Shown in pieces: positions 7,967-16,994 of a DNA stretch of 64,000 bases. The stretch's first letter is position 1. Each line of letters starts with the position of its first letter. The position numbers were made by a program, and so were the translations under genes. Origin of the DNA: Helicobacter muridarum (GTDB taxonomy: Bacteria; Campylobacterota; Campylobacteria; Campylobacterales; Helicobacteraceae); the NCBI RefSeq assembly GCF_000765805.2, contig NZ_JRPD02000002.1:62001-126000 (forward strand). Direction: 5' to 3'. The notes under the pieces were generated by a model. The model was not told where the DNA came from and did not search any database. It worked only from the letters and a program-made list of their open reading frames with translations.

Positions 7967-9568
7967 TTATAGCACTTCTTTAATGCTTTGATTTATATCT
8001 ATTATTTGATAGTATTTGTCTTTGCTATCTGTGCTTTTAGCTTCCATATTAGAATTATTTTTGCTTGAATCTTTATTTGAATAATCTTTTTCTTCTAAGT
8101 CTTTTTTGGAAATTTTTGACATGTAATTATTAAGATTACCAATATAGCTAGAGATTGAGCCTCTGCCATTTAGCTGTGTGTCTGCTTTTTGGTATGCTGC
8201 TTTGGCACTCTCAAGAGATCTTTCAATCTTTTCCATGCTTTCTTTGAAGCCATCAAATTTTTTGATAAGTTTCAGGCACTCATCAAGTATTTTTTCTGTG
8301 TTTTTATCTCTTGCTTCATTTTTCCATAGATAATCAATAAGTCGCAATATAACCATTAATGTGGTTGGAGCGGAGATAACAATTCCTTTTTGGTAGGCTT
8401 CTATAAATATTTTCATATCTTCTCTTAGAATCTCATTGTAAGCCCCCTCGCTTGGTAGAAACATAATAACAAAATCTAGCCTATTTCCTTTTGTGTGGTC
8501 TTGGTAGGATTTTGTAGAAAGATTCTTGATATGGGATTTAATACTATCTAGGTGAGATTTTAAATAACGCTCTTTTTCTGTTGAATTATCCGCATTGCTA
8601 TACTCAATATACGCACTAAGGCTAACTTTAGAATCCACCACAACAAGCCGATTGTTTGGCAAATGTATAATAGCATCTGGTCTTAAGTTTTGCTGATTAT
8701 CATCTTTTATTGTAGCTTGCAAATAGTATTCTCTATCCTTTTCTAACCCACTATTTTCCAAAATCCTCTCTAAAACTACTTCGCCCCATTGTCCTTGTTT
8801 TTTAGAATCTCCTTTCATAATGTTGGCTAGATTATTTGCTTCTTTTGAAACTATATCATTTGCTTCTTTTAGTAACCTAATTTCTGTTATTAAGCTTGTT
8901 TGTTTTTCTTGATTCTCTTTTGTATTTTGTGCTATTTCATTCTTGAATCTCAAGATTTCTTCAGTCAATGGTTTTAGGCTTAAAGCCTGTTTTTCTTGGA
9001 ATTGATTGCCTCGTTGCTCAAGCAATGAGTCGCTAATCTCATAGAATCTTTGCATCATTAAAGCCTCTTGCTTTTCACGCTCTATTGCTAATGTACCTTT
9101 TAACTCTTCTTGCTGGATTTGATATTGAGCATTTAGCTTTTCTTCTTGTTCTTTTAATGCTTTGCTTAACCTTTCTTGGAGCTCTATTTTATGAGATTCT
9201 TGAAGTTCTTGTATTTGTTTTGAGTTGTAAATATATGATTCTTGCAAGGCATTATCTTTATCTTTCAGTTTATATTCATATTCTTGCTTTAGTGATTCTA
9301 TATTGTGCATAAATTCTTCATGTAGTCTTTGATTGTCAGCTTGGGCTAGATTTAGCATGTCTATATTGTGCTGTTCTCTTAGTTTTAGTTCTTGGATAAG
9401 CAAGTTTGCGTTATATTGCTTGGACATTGAATCTTCTTGTATATCCCTTAAATTTCTTTTGAGATTAGCAATATTATTTTTCTGCAATACATATAATATT
9501 GCCAAAATAATAACAACACCTAGCATAGCATAAGTAGTGATTGTAGGTTGATCAAGTAATATTTCCAT
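7967..9568 (-). CDS. rmuC: DNA recombination protein RmuC
   Basis: RmuC-family protein that limits DNA inversions and rearrangements; it has a nuclease-like core. The N-terminus has one membrane anchor (AMLGVVIILAILYVLQ). A long Gln/Glu-rich coiled coil of about 200 residues follows. The C-terminal RmuC domain contains QGQWGEVVLERIL and PDAIIHLPNNRLVVVDSKVS, which hold the PD-(D/E)XK-like residues. I place the start at ATG 9568 because AGGAG precedes it by 6-7 bases; an upstream in-frame ATG at 9652 has no such signal. That gives 533 residues. It diverges from the porin-like gene at 9721. Confidence 0.93.
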   Translation of the reverse strand: MEILLDQPTITTYAMLGVVIILAILYVLQKNNIANLKRNLRDIQEDSMSKQYNANLLIQELKLREQHNIDMLNLAQADNQRLHEEFMHNIESLKQEYEYKLKDKDNALQESYIYNSKQIQELQESHKIELQERLSKALKEQEEKLNAQYQIQQEELKGTLAIEREKQEALMMQRFYEISDSLLEQRGNQFQEKQALSLKPLTEEILRFKNEIAQNTKENQEKQTSLITEIRLLKEANDIVSKEANNLANIMKGDSKKQGQWGEVVLERILENSGLEKDREYYLQATIKDDNQQNLRPDAIIHLPNNRLVVVDSKVSLSAYIEYSNADNSTEKERYLKSHLDSIKSHIKNLSTKSYQDHTKGNRLDFVIMFLPSEGAYNEILREDMKIFIEAYQKGIVISAPTTLMVILRLIDYLWKNEARDKNTEKILDECLKLIKKFDGFKESMEKIERSLESAKAAYQKADTQLNGRGSISSYIGNLNNYMSKISKKDLEEKDYSNKDSSKNNSNMEAKSTDSKDKYYQIIDINQSIKEVL

Positions 9569-9683
9569 AAAAATCTCCTGATAATCTTTAAATTTAAGTA
9601 TATTAGCATTAAGGGCACGATAAATGCTTAGCACCTCAGTATAGCATTTCAATGAAATTTTTTTTGTCGATTTGCTTATGTCT

Positions 9684-9704
9684 ATTTATTTAGACTAAAT
9701 AAAT
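9684..9704. promoter_or_regulatory. Dyad with 10-bp arms in leader of the porin-like gene
   Basis: ATTTATTTAG at 9684-9693 and its complement at 9695-9704 flank a single A. The dyad ends 4 bases before the AAGGA (9709-9713) of the outer-membrane protein gene. It mirrors the placement of the dyads before the two small secreted genes at 6.5 and 7.9 kb. Confidence 0.5.
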
Positions 9705-9720
9705 GATTAAGGATACACAG

Positions 9721-10983
9721 ATGAAAAAGTTAATACGAGGAAACTTGAGAAAAACTTTTTTTGCCAGCAGTACAGCTCTAGTTATGCTAGCAAGCTCTGC
9801 TAATGCTATAGAGATCACGCCTTTTGGTAAGGTAGGGGCAATAGGAAACCTTGCTTTTGGTGATAATACAATTGGCGACAAGAAGCTAACTGGATATTTA
9901 GGGGTAACTGGGCATTTAGGTGTAGATTTCAATTTTAATGGATTTAGATTAGGCGTTGGTGCTATGGCTGGTTTTGCTCCATTAAAGATTGGCGTAGATG
10001 GCGGATATGGCAGTAATGTTTTTGTAAATGTTAATGGTATATATAAAAGTCCATATGTTGATGCGTCTGATTTATATGTAGGTTATTGGACAGAGGAACT
10101 TACATTCCTGCTAGGTAGATATAATGGCAGTAAGGCAATACCTAATGCTGATTGGATTGGTGGATATAATCAAGGTGCGGCATTTGCCTATAATAACGAA
10201 TTTTTTGGTGTATGGGCTACTTGGATAAATGATTTCTTACGAAACGGTTATAATGCCAATGCTAACTTTAATATAGATGGTCGCTATGGAATGGACTTAT
10301 CTGGATTTAGTGGATACAGCTCAAGTTGGAATAACTTTAACTTAAGGAAAGAGTTATTTGCTGCTGGAGTAGATGTTAGGATTGGAGAGTTTTTTGAGTT
10401 TTCTCCATTTGCACATTATTGGTTATTAAGAAAAAATGATAATTATCTGCAAGCTGGGGCAAGAATGGCATTGTCATTCGACCTTGGAATTCTTAAGAGT
10501 ACAACAACACTTAGAGGAATGTGGACACGTAACCTTGATAAAAACCGAAATGGTGTATTTTGGCAGGCTGACGAAGAATTATTATTCCTTGACCTCATTA
10601 AGCTTGGTGGAGGTTTTCTTAGCGTTGGTGGTATAGGGCTTAATGGTTTGACTCTTATTGATAGAACTAGATTCTATGGTCAATACCTATTCCCTGTTAC
10701 ATTTGATGGCACAGGTATTGGATATAGAAATTACTTGAATGCAGCTTCTAAATCTTATTATGTATTTACTGGCTTTAAACTTGGAAGTTATGTAGATTTA
10801 GATATTCTTTATGCCAATGGTGACTATAAAGAGTTCTCTGCTATTGTTAATTATAATATCATAGGCGGAAGTATTGATGATGAAGGCGGTGAGAGTGGGA
10901 TTACTTGGTCTGTTGGTGGTGGTTATGTAACTGACAATTTCAAATCTCATGCTGCTTTAGTTTATACAAAACTAAAGTTCTAG
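9721..10983 (+). CDS. Helicobacter-type outer-membrane porin-like protein
   Basis: A 420-residue outer-membrane barrel protein. A signal peptide (about 30 residues, ending SSANA) precedes IEITPFGKVGAIGNL. The chain is rich in Gly, Tyr, Phe and Asn with alternating strands and ends in the aromatic YTKLKF expected for barrel assembly. DLYVGYWTEELTFLLGRY recalls proteins annotated as Helicobacter outer membrane (Hof) family, but I cannot assign a member. Start chosen at 9721 because AAGGA (9709-9713) lies 7 bases upstream; ATG 9703 lacks a site. It is monocistronic, with a hairpin at 11041-11063 after it. Confidence 0.8.
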   Translation: MKKLIRGNLRKTFFASSTALVMLASSANAIEITPFGKVGAIGNLAFGDNTIGDKKLTGYLGVTGHLGVDFNFNGFRLGVGAMAGFAPLKIGVDGGYGSNVFVNVNGIYKSPYVDASDLYVGYWTEELTFLLGRYNGSKAIPNADWIGGYNQGAAFAYNNEFFGVWATWINDFLRNGYNANANFNIDGRYGMDLSGFSGYSSSWNNFNLRKELFAAGVDVRIGEFFEFSPFAHYWLLRKNDNYLQAGARMALSFDLGILKSTTTLRGMWTRNLDKNRNGVFWQADEELLFLDLIKLGGGFLSVGGIGLNGLTLIDRTRFYGQYLFPVTFDGTGIGYRNYLNAASKSYYVFTGFKLGSYVDLDILYANGDYKEFSAIVNYNIIGGSIDDEGGESGITWSVGGGYVTDNFKSHAALVYTKLKF

Positions 10984-11040
10984 GATTGTTAGTTATAGAC
11001 TATTATAACTTTGACTATAAATCATCATGATAGTTTGGAT

Positions 11041-11063
11041 TCCATATAATTTATTTATATGGA
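11041..11063. terminator. Hairpin between convergent genes
   Basis: TCCATATAA (11041-11049) and TTATATGGA (11055-11063) form a 9-base stem with a 5-base loop. It lies between the stop of the porin-like gene and the stop of the convergent glycosyltransferase. There is no long T run, so bidirectional termination is an inference. Confidence 0.4.
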
Positions 11064-11094
11064 TTGATGGTTAATTTTGTTTTTACGAATAGAT

Positions 11095-12147
11095 TTAGTT
11101 TGATTTTAGATTTATCGGGGCTATTTCATGTTGACTTAGCATACTTTCTAGCATTTTTAATATTTGCTCTATTGATTCTATTTCTTGACTTTGACTTATT
11201 TCATTTAAGGGCTTTTCTAAGAAAATATATTTCTTATTATGGGTAGCCCATCGCCTTGTATCATACTTGGGATATACGCCAATAGTTGGGATCCTCTGGT
11301 TACAGGCTACGTGGATAGCACCTGTGCTAGGGCTTATTACTAGGCTTGTTTGCGATATTAAGCATACTAGATTAAGCAGATCATCATTATTTTCAAATAT
11401 TATGATGTCTTTTGTATCTAAGCCTTCTTTCTTGACTGTTTTCATAAACTGTTCATGCACCTGTGGATATGTGGCAATTATTGGTATTAGCTTCATATTC
11501 TCCGTTTCTTTAGGCACTTTTCTAGCAATTTTTCTTGCTAATTCTATCCACTTATTTAGATGTAGACTATATGGACACGCTTTATTGAATGGATTGACTA
11601 GAATCAAAAATACCTTATCTGTTGTGTTTGTAAGGTTTTGCACTTTATCTTGGATTTGAGATAGGACAAATTGCTTATGTGTTTTGGTATACGTAATCTT
11701 TGCCTGGCTTAGGTCTATCATATTTATCTTAGAATCATAATAGCTAGGATTTATTTTTCTTACATAGCTTAATAATAATTCTCTCTCATCTAGATTCTCA
11801 TATTTCTTACAAAAATAAATTGGTACAGTCTTGCATTTTATTGAAAATAGGCTAGTGATTTTGGTAGCACAGATGATACATTTAGCATTAGTTCCTTTTG
11901 CAAAATTGATAAACCAGCTCTTAGAGTTACTTAGAATCAAATAGTCGACATTTTGGCTATTTATATCATTTGCTTGTGTTGGCAAACATAAATCTACAAA
12001 ATTACAATATTCCAATAGATTTTTCATACATTCTTGTCCAAAAACTACAAGCTTTGCATTATAGACTTTTTTTATAGCATAAAATGCCTCAAATCCTATA
12101 GCAATCTCACCTAGCCCTAATTGTGAGAATAAGAATCCAACTACCAT
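11095..12147 (-). CDS. Glycosyltransferase family 9 (heptosyltransferase-like) protein
   Basis: A 350-residue protein resembling ADP-heptose:LPS heptosyltransferases of the GT-B fold. The N-terminal domain has a glycine loop near residue 10 (SQLGLGEIAIG) and the strand KLVVFGQ. The C-terminal domain ends with the nucleotide-sugar site LVISPSTGAIHVACNQRIPTIGVYP, the clearest family signature. It would act at the inner face of the cytoplasmic membrane on lipopolysaccharide or lipooligosaccharide core. It starts 15 bases after the PilO-like gene and is the last gene of that minus-strand run. The sugar donor and acceptor cannot be told from sequence. Confidence 0.8.
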   Translation of the reverse strand: MVVGFLFSQLGLGEIAIGFEAFYAIKKVYNAKLVVFGQECMKNLLEYCNFVDLCLPTQANDINSQNVDYLILSNSKSWFINFAKGTNAKCIICATKITSLFSIKCKTVPIYFCKKYENLDERELLLSYVRKINPSYYDSKINMIDLSQAKITYTKTHKQFVLSQIQDKVQNLTNTTDKVFLILVNPFNKACPYSLHLNKWIELARKIARKVPKETENMKLIPIIATYPQVHEQFMKTVKKEGLDTKDIIIFENNDDLLNLVCLISQTSLVISPSTGAIHVACNQRIPTIGVYPKYDTRRWATHNKKYIFLEKPLNEISQSQEIESIEQILKMLESMLSQHEIAPINLKSN

Positions 12148-12162
12148 AACATTCTTATGCCT

Positions 12163-12714
12163 TTAGATTTTACGTAAATATGTGCTTTGTGTAATGGACA
12201 ATCCAAGACTAAAATCAATATTGCCTTTGGCATTTTTCTTTAAAAATAATGGCAATTCAAGCGTAGCGCTTACGTTTTGCGCTTGCAACTTTGGCACAAT
12301 ATCTAATATTAGAGATAAATTATTTATACCAACTTCTCCATCAATACTATATTTGGTCTTTTTTAGTTGATTTTGAGGAATATTTTCTTCACCAATCCTT
12401 TTGACATTAATCTTTAGGAATCCTTGTTGCACAATTTTATGTATGCCTGCAGCATTTGTTGATATGGAAAATGTATCTAACTTTTGAGCATTTCTTGAAA
12501 TAGAATTTATTTTTTTCTTAGCATCTTCATTAATGGAGCGAGTTTGTTCAAGTGTGCTTTGGGTTACTCTATTGTGCCTAATCTGCTCTTTGTATTGATT
12601 TGATTCTGACATTATATAGTTATTTATATAATACCCTGTGCCAGTGATAAAAAGAACGCTCCATACAAGATGTCTAAATATAATGTCTGGTTCTACTTCA
12701 TTAAATAATTCCAT
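12163..12714 (-). CDS. PilO-like inner-membrane protein (tentative)
   Basis: A 183-residue protein with one membrane span (about residues 14-33), a short coiled coil, and a C-terminal domain that could be a PilO/GspM-type ferredoxin fold. The start is ATG 12714, preceded by AAGGGG at 7-8 bases; an upstream in-frame ATG would overlap the preceding gene. It is third in a run of a 347-, a 178- and a 183-residue protein, the sizes and order of PilM, PilN and PilO in type IV pilus and type II secretion platforms. Sequence similarity alone is weak; the call rests on size, topology and order. Confidence 0.45.
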   Translation of the reverse strand: MELFNEVEPDIIFRHLVWSVLFITGTGYYINNYIMSESNQYKEQIRHNRVTQSTLEQTRSINEDAKKKINSISRNAQKLDTFSISTNAAGIHKIVQQGFLKINVKRIGEENIPQNQLKKTKYSIDGEVGINNLSLILDIVPKLQAQNVSATLELPLFLKKNAKGNIDFSLGLSITQSTYLRKI

Positions 12715-12742
12715 ACTTAATCCCCTTCTTTTATCACATTCC

Positions 12743-13279
12743 TTAATTACTTGTGCGCTGTAATAATCCATCGCCCTCCATAGTTTGGCTAACAGATTCG
12801 AAGTTATACCAGCCTGATGGTAATTCATAAAAATTTGATTCGCTTTTTGAATACACTGCTCTTAGTTGGGACTGCAATGAAGTTTCAAATATTTCTTTGC
12901 TAGAGGTTAGCCCACGCATAAATAGTCGATCATTATCAAATCTTATTTCAGAAATAGCTACTTGTGCTGGAATCATATTTAAAATATTTCCTATTTGTTG
13001 ACGCAGTTTCTCATCTTGGTTTTTTACTTGTGTAATCACATCAAGTTCATAATACATTCTTTCCCCCTCTTTTGCTAGAGCCTCAGTAGAGCGTTTAATA
13101 TGTTCTTGTTCAACTCTCATGAGCTCTTGATCTTCTTTTAAATCTTCGATTTGTAATATTAAAATAACTCTAAAATACATAAGGATTCCAAAGGCTACAA
13201 TAAAATAAAACACCCATACCTTTGTTGCAAGCTTAAAGATATGTTTTGAAATGGGCTTTGTAAAGCTATACTTCATCAT
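12743..13279 (-). CDS. PilN-like inner-membrane protein (tentative)
   Basis: A 178-residue bitopic protein: a short cytosolic tail (residues 1-22), a membrane span (about 23-43), a coiled coil (about 44-80) and a periplasmic domain with IPAQVAISEIRFDNDRLFMRG. PilN proteins have just such a motif, in which fimbrial-assembly proteins read roughly P..V.L..I...G..L.L.G. This is the best sequence support for the PilM/N/O reading of the run. It lies 6 bases after the upstream gene and 28 bases before the next one. Confidence 0.5.
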   Translation of the reverse strand: MMKYSFTKPISKHIFKLATKVWVFYFIVAFGILMYFRVILILQIEDLKEDQELMRVEQEHIKRSTEALAKEGERMYYELDVITQVKNQDEKLRQQIGNILNMIPAQVAISEIRFDNDRLFMRGLTSSKEIFETSLQSQLRAVYSKSESNFYELPSGWYNFESVSQTMEGDGLLQRTSN

Positions 13280-13285
13280 AACACC

Positions 13286-14329
13286 TCAACTATCAAGCTC
13301 GATTTGGGACAAATTTATAATTTCTTTGGGCAAATCTATAGGAATTAATGATACATCTATCATAAGATTTGATTTAATATTATGAACTGATTGTGATGAC
13401 ATTCCATAGCAGTCAAATATGACAATCTCCTCTACAAAATCACTGTCATACAGTGTATTTTGATAGAAATCTCTAAGACTTGATTGCAGTAATTGAATAA
13501 TACTAGTAGATCTTCCTAAATCTTGCAGGTTATCTCCTGATGAGACGATTTGCTTCTCTCCTCCCCCTCCTGCATCTTCTTCTACATTCATATCTTGCAT
13601 CTCTAGCTCGCTAAAATCAAAGGAATCAAAGTCTTGCAAATCTTGCTCTAAGTCATCTAATTCAGTATCGAGATTTTTAAGGTCTTCAGAGTTTTTTGCA
13701 TTACTTTGGACTTTAGATTCTTTGTTTGATTGCTCTTTTGTGCTTGCAATTGTTGTTAAGTTTTCTTGCGAGTTAATACGGAATAATGAGCCATATAAAA
13801 TATCCTTTCTAGTGGCAATCAATGTTGCTAGATTTTCCTTTTCTTGTAAGACAAACATTTTTGGTCTATTGCCTGTGATTGTTTTGGATTTGAGAAATAA
13901 TAAAATAAAAGGAGAGAACAAGAAATCAAGCCCTTTTGCTCCTTTGAATGTCTTTTGATAATTTAATATTTCGTCTTTATGTATAAAGATAGATGAATTT
14001 GGAAGTTTTATGCTTTTAAATTCTTTGTCATTTACGCCGAAGTTTGGAAAAACATCTTTTTTAATGCTCGGGACTAAAACCTGATCTGTATTCTTGCTAA
14101 GTGTTGCCAGATAGCTATAAGCATAGCGTTTCTTGAATTTGTTAATGTATTTGATTGTTTCAGCAGATGGCTCTCCGTTTATGATTTTAAATTCTTTCCT
14201 TATGTCGTCTACTATAGAGTCGCCTCGTTTTTTTATTACATGCACTACACATACGTCTTCATCATGGTTAATACTAATGAGCACCGTTGCAAAAAGAGGG
14301 CGAAGAATTGTTCCAATAATGCTCATCAA
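13286..14329 (-). CDS. PilM-position protein of T2S/T4P-like operon, function unknown
   Basis: A 347-residue protein at the head of the PilN/PilO-like run. A weakly hydrophobic segment lies near residues 133-147. Residues about 205-260 form an Asp/Glu-rich, low-complexity linker. The N-terminal half (for example RYAYSYLATLSKN) might be an actin-like fold as in PilM, but I see no clear nucleotide-binding motifs. By analogy with the Campylobacter Cts transformation apparatus, a role in DNA uptake or export of pilin-like proteins is possible. No divergent partner is linked to it: the UvrD gene starts 139 bases away on the other strand. Confidence 0.4.
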   Translation of the reverse strand: MMSIIGTILRPLFATVLISINHDEDVCVVHVIKKRGDSIVDDIRKEFKIINGEPSAETIKYINKFKKRYAYSYLATLSKNTDQVLVPSIKKDVFPNFGVNDKEFKSIKLPNSSIFIHKDEILNYQKTFKGAKGLDFLFSPFILLFLKSKTITGNRPKMFVLQEKENLATLIATRKDILYGSLFRINSQENLTTIASTKEQSNKESKVQSNAKNSEDLKNLDTELDDLEQDLQDFDSFDFSELEMQDMNVEEDAGGGGEKQIVSSGDNLQDLGRSTSIIQLLQSSLRDFYQNTLYDSDFVEEIVIFDCYGMSSQSVHNIKSNLMIDVSLIPIDLPKEIINLSQIELDS

Positions 14330-14468
14330 TAAACCTCAAATTATGTTTTATTATAAAGTTAGATAGCAAGACCATATCACAGTCTAGCATTTTTACTTTG
14401 AGTATAATAATAGCATTTTTTAAAAATATCATTTCAAAAATAATCACAAAAAGATTTTAGGAAAATAA

Positions 14469-16706
14469 ATGAAAGACCTTTTAGAATCTCTAAATACTGC
14501 CCAAAGAGAATGTGCCCAGCATATAGATGGCTCGCTATTGATTTTAGCAGGGGCTGGCAGTGGAAAAACCAAAACTTTGACTACTAGATTAGCTTATTTA
14601 CTAAGTGAGATAGGAATACCAGCACAAAACACTCTAACTCTTACATTTACCAATAAGGCAGCAAGCGAAATGCGAGAGAGAGCCTTACAGTTAATTGCAA
14701 AAACAAATCTATCTATAGCCACTACCCCATTGCTTTGCACATTTCACAAATTTGGCTTATTGTTCTTGCAAAGATATATACATTTATTAGAAAGGAAACA
14801 AAGCTTTATCGTAATAGATGAAGATGACAGAAAGAAGATTCTAAGAGATATAAAAAAGCAAAACAAACAATACGATATTCCTAATTTATCTAGCCTATCA
14901 AGCTTTATTTCAGATTCTAAGAATGCCAATATTATGCCTGATGATATTACGAGTCAAGATATATCATTGGATTTTCAAGCAAAAATAAAGACAAGAATTT
15001 ATAAACAATATCAAGATTCCTTAAGAGAGTACAATTTAGTTGATTTTGATGACTTGTTGCTGCTTCCATATAGAATCCTTTGTAATAATAAAGAGCTAGC
15101 AATAGGCCTTAGCAAAAAATATCAATACATCATGGTTGACGAATATCAAGATGTAAATAATTTACAAGCAGACTTTTTAAAGCTTCTTTGTGTCTCACAT
15201 GAGAATCTTTGTGTAGTTGGCGATGATGATCAAAGCATATATGGTTGGCGTGGGGCAAATATTAGCAATATACTTGATTTTGATAAGCAATTTAAGAATA
15301 CAAAAATTATCACACTAGAGCAGAATTACCGTAGTACACAGCAAATACTAGACATTGCAAATAAACTAATATCATATAATCCACAAAGATATAACAAGAC
15401 TCTTAAAGGACAAAAGCAAGGAGATAAGGCTAGAATTCTAAGTAGTATAGATGATAAAGAGGAGATGCGCAAGGTAATCTTAAGCATTAAAGAGTTAGTG
15501 CAAAATGGTTGCAAATATAGCGACATTGCAATTTTATTCCGACTTAATCCCCTTTCTTTGAATGTGGAGAAATCCCTATCCCAAGCCAAGATTCCTTATC
15601 AAATGATAGGCGGAATTAAATTTTATGAGAGACAAGAAATAAAGGACGCCTTAGCCTATTTGCGATTAGGGCTTGATAGCCATGATGACTTTGCACTTCA
15701 AAGAATCATTAATAAACCAAGGAGGGGCATTGGAGAGAAAAGTCTAATAGATATTATGGATTTGTCTAGCATTCATGGAAGTGTTTATGAGGCATTTAAA
15801 AATAATGCCTACAAAGATAGCAAATATCAAAAAAAACTACAAGATATTTTTGAAATCATAGATTTGATAAAGGAATGTATACGAGATAATCTTCATTTTT
15901 TAAGCCAGATTTTCTCTACAAGAATTAAACTTTACCATGAAGACGATAAGCCAGATTTTACAGGTATTAGCAATGCAGATAGGCGGAAGAATATTGACGA
16001 ATTGTTTAGGCAATTTTGGGAATATTGCGATGAGATTAATCCATTGTCATTTTCTAATCAAGAGGATATTTTGCGAGAATTTTTAAATAACATTGCTCTA
16101 GCTTCGCCCATAGATAAGGTAAATGAGCAAGGCGTAGTGTGTATGAGTATCCACAATAGCAAAGGACTAGAATTTGAGCATGTCTTTTTAATTGGTATGG
16201 AAAGGGGATTATTTCCGCTATATGATAGATATGATGATGAACTAGATGTTGATAGTGGTCAGATAAGGCGAGCCGATATATTTGAAGAGAGGAGATTAGC
16301 CTATGTAGCATTTACTCGTGCTAAGACAAATCTTATATTGAGCTATGTTAATAAACGATCTTATAGGGGACAGACTAGAGAGCGTGAGATTTCACAGTTC
16401 TTTATAGAATCTAGTGCAGCTAGTTTTATTGATTTTGAAAATACAATAACAAAGAGTAGCTGGGATAATATGATTGCTTCTCTTGGATTTGACAATAAGG
16501 CTATCAAGAATAAAGAAGATTTAGTGCACTTAGGCAAAGATAGTTTAAAAGAAGAATCTTTTAGTGCTGGTGACTGTGTGCAGCATAAAGTCTTGGGATT
16601 TGGCAGAATTGAGAGTATAAAGGGAGTAGGGGCACAATCTCGAGCGGTAGTGAATTTTGGAGGCTTAAGGCGTGAAATCTTGCTTTCTTTTCTAATAAAA
16701 TTATAG
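14469..16706 (+). CDS. uvrD: ATP-dependent DNA helicase, UvrD/Rep/PcrA family
   Basis: Superfamily 1A 3'-5' helicase for repair and replication restart. Visible motifs are Walker A AGAGSGKT (residues 27-34), LTFTNKAASEMRER (Ia), VDEYQDVN (II), GDDDQSIYGWRGA (III), LEQNYRS (IV), MSIHNSKGLEFEHVF (V) and AYVAFTRAK (VI). The C-terminus VQHKVLGFGRIESIKG is the Tudor-like tail seen in PcrA/UvrD. It has the usual length of 745 residues. A strong palindromic terminator follows directly. Whether orthology is to UvrD or Rep cannot be settled by eye. Confidence 0.93.
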   Translation: MKDLLESLNTAQRECAQHIDGSLLILAGAGSGKTKTLTTRLAYLLSEIGIPAQNTLTLTFTNKAASEMRERALQLIAKTNLSIATTPLLCTFHKFGLLFLQRYIHLLERKQSFIVIDEDDRKKILRDIKKQNKQYDIPNLSSLSSFISDSKNANIMPDDITSQDISLDFQAKIKTRIYKQYQDSLREYNLVDFDDLLLLPYRILCNNKELAIGLSKKYQYIMVDEYQDVNNLQADFLKLLCVSHENLCVVGDDDQSIYGWRGANISNILDFDKQFKNTKIITLEQNYRSTQQILDIANKLISYNPQRYNKTLKGQKQGDKARILSSIDDKEEMRKVILSIKELVQNGCKYSDIAILFRLNPLSLNVEKSLSQAKIPYQMIGGIKFYERQEIKDALAYLRLGLDSHDDFALQRIINKPRRGIGEKSLIDIMDLSSIHGSVYEAFKNNAYKDSKYQKKLQDIFEIIDLIKECIRDNLHFLSQIFSTRIKLYHEDDKPDFTGISNADRRKNIDELFRQFWEYCDEINPLSFSNQEDILREFLNNIALASPIDKVNEQGVVCMSIHNSKGLEFEHVFLIGMERGLFPLYDRYDDELDVDSGQIRRADIFEERRLAYVAFTRAKTNLILSYVNKRSYRGQTREREISQFFIESSAASFIDFENTITKSSWDNMIASLGFDNKAIKNKEDLVHLGKDSLKEESFSAGDCVQHKVLGFGRIESIKGVGAQSRAVVNFGGLRREILLSFLIKL

Positions 16707-16708
16707 AG

Positions 16709-16740
16709 TTTAAGTATAGATTTTAAAATCTATACTTAAA
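16709..16740 (+). terminator. Terminator after the UvrD-type helicase gene
   Basis: A perfect 32-base palindrome (arms of 16) starts just after the stop codon and is followed by TTTTGGTTTT. It is AT-only apart from a few G/C pairs. It would work as an intrinsic terminator and perhaps also for opposing transcription. Confidence 0.65.
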
Positions 16741-16994
16741 TTTTGGTTTTAGATTTTTTATCTTATGTTTTGAAGTTATTTTGTGCTTAATATTTAGGAC
16801 TTGGAATCTTATTTTTAGTAAGCTTGCCCTAATGTATCTCTGGTTTTTTATCTTATAACTTTTCATATATATTTATATTTGCAAATTACGCCTTATTTCA
16901 TTATATTGAGACCTTGCTAATCCTAGCCAACTCTAAGTCAATAAGATATAATCATAATTTAGTATTTAGTGATTTTTTAAGAGTTATTAAAGCA

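Noticed and set aside
11267-11659. 130-codon open frame on the plus strand
   Set aside because: Antisense to the GT9 glycosyltransferase; the hydrophobic content comes from the opposite strand's codon use.
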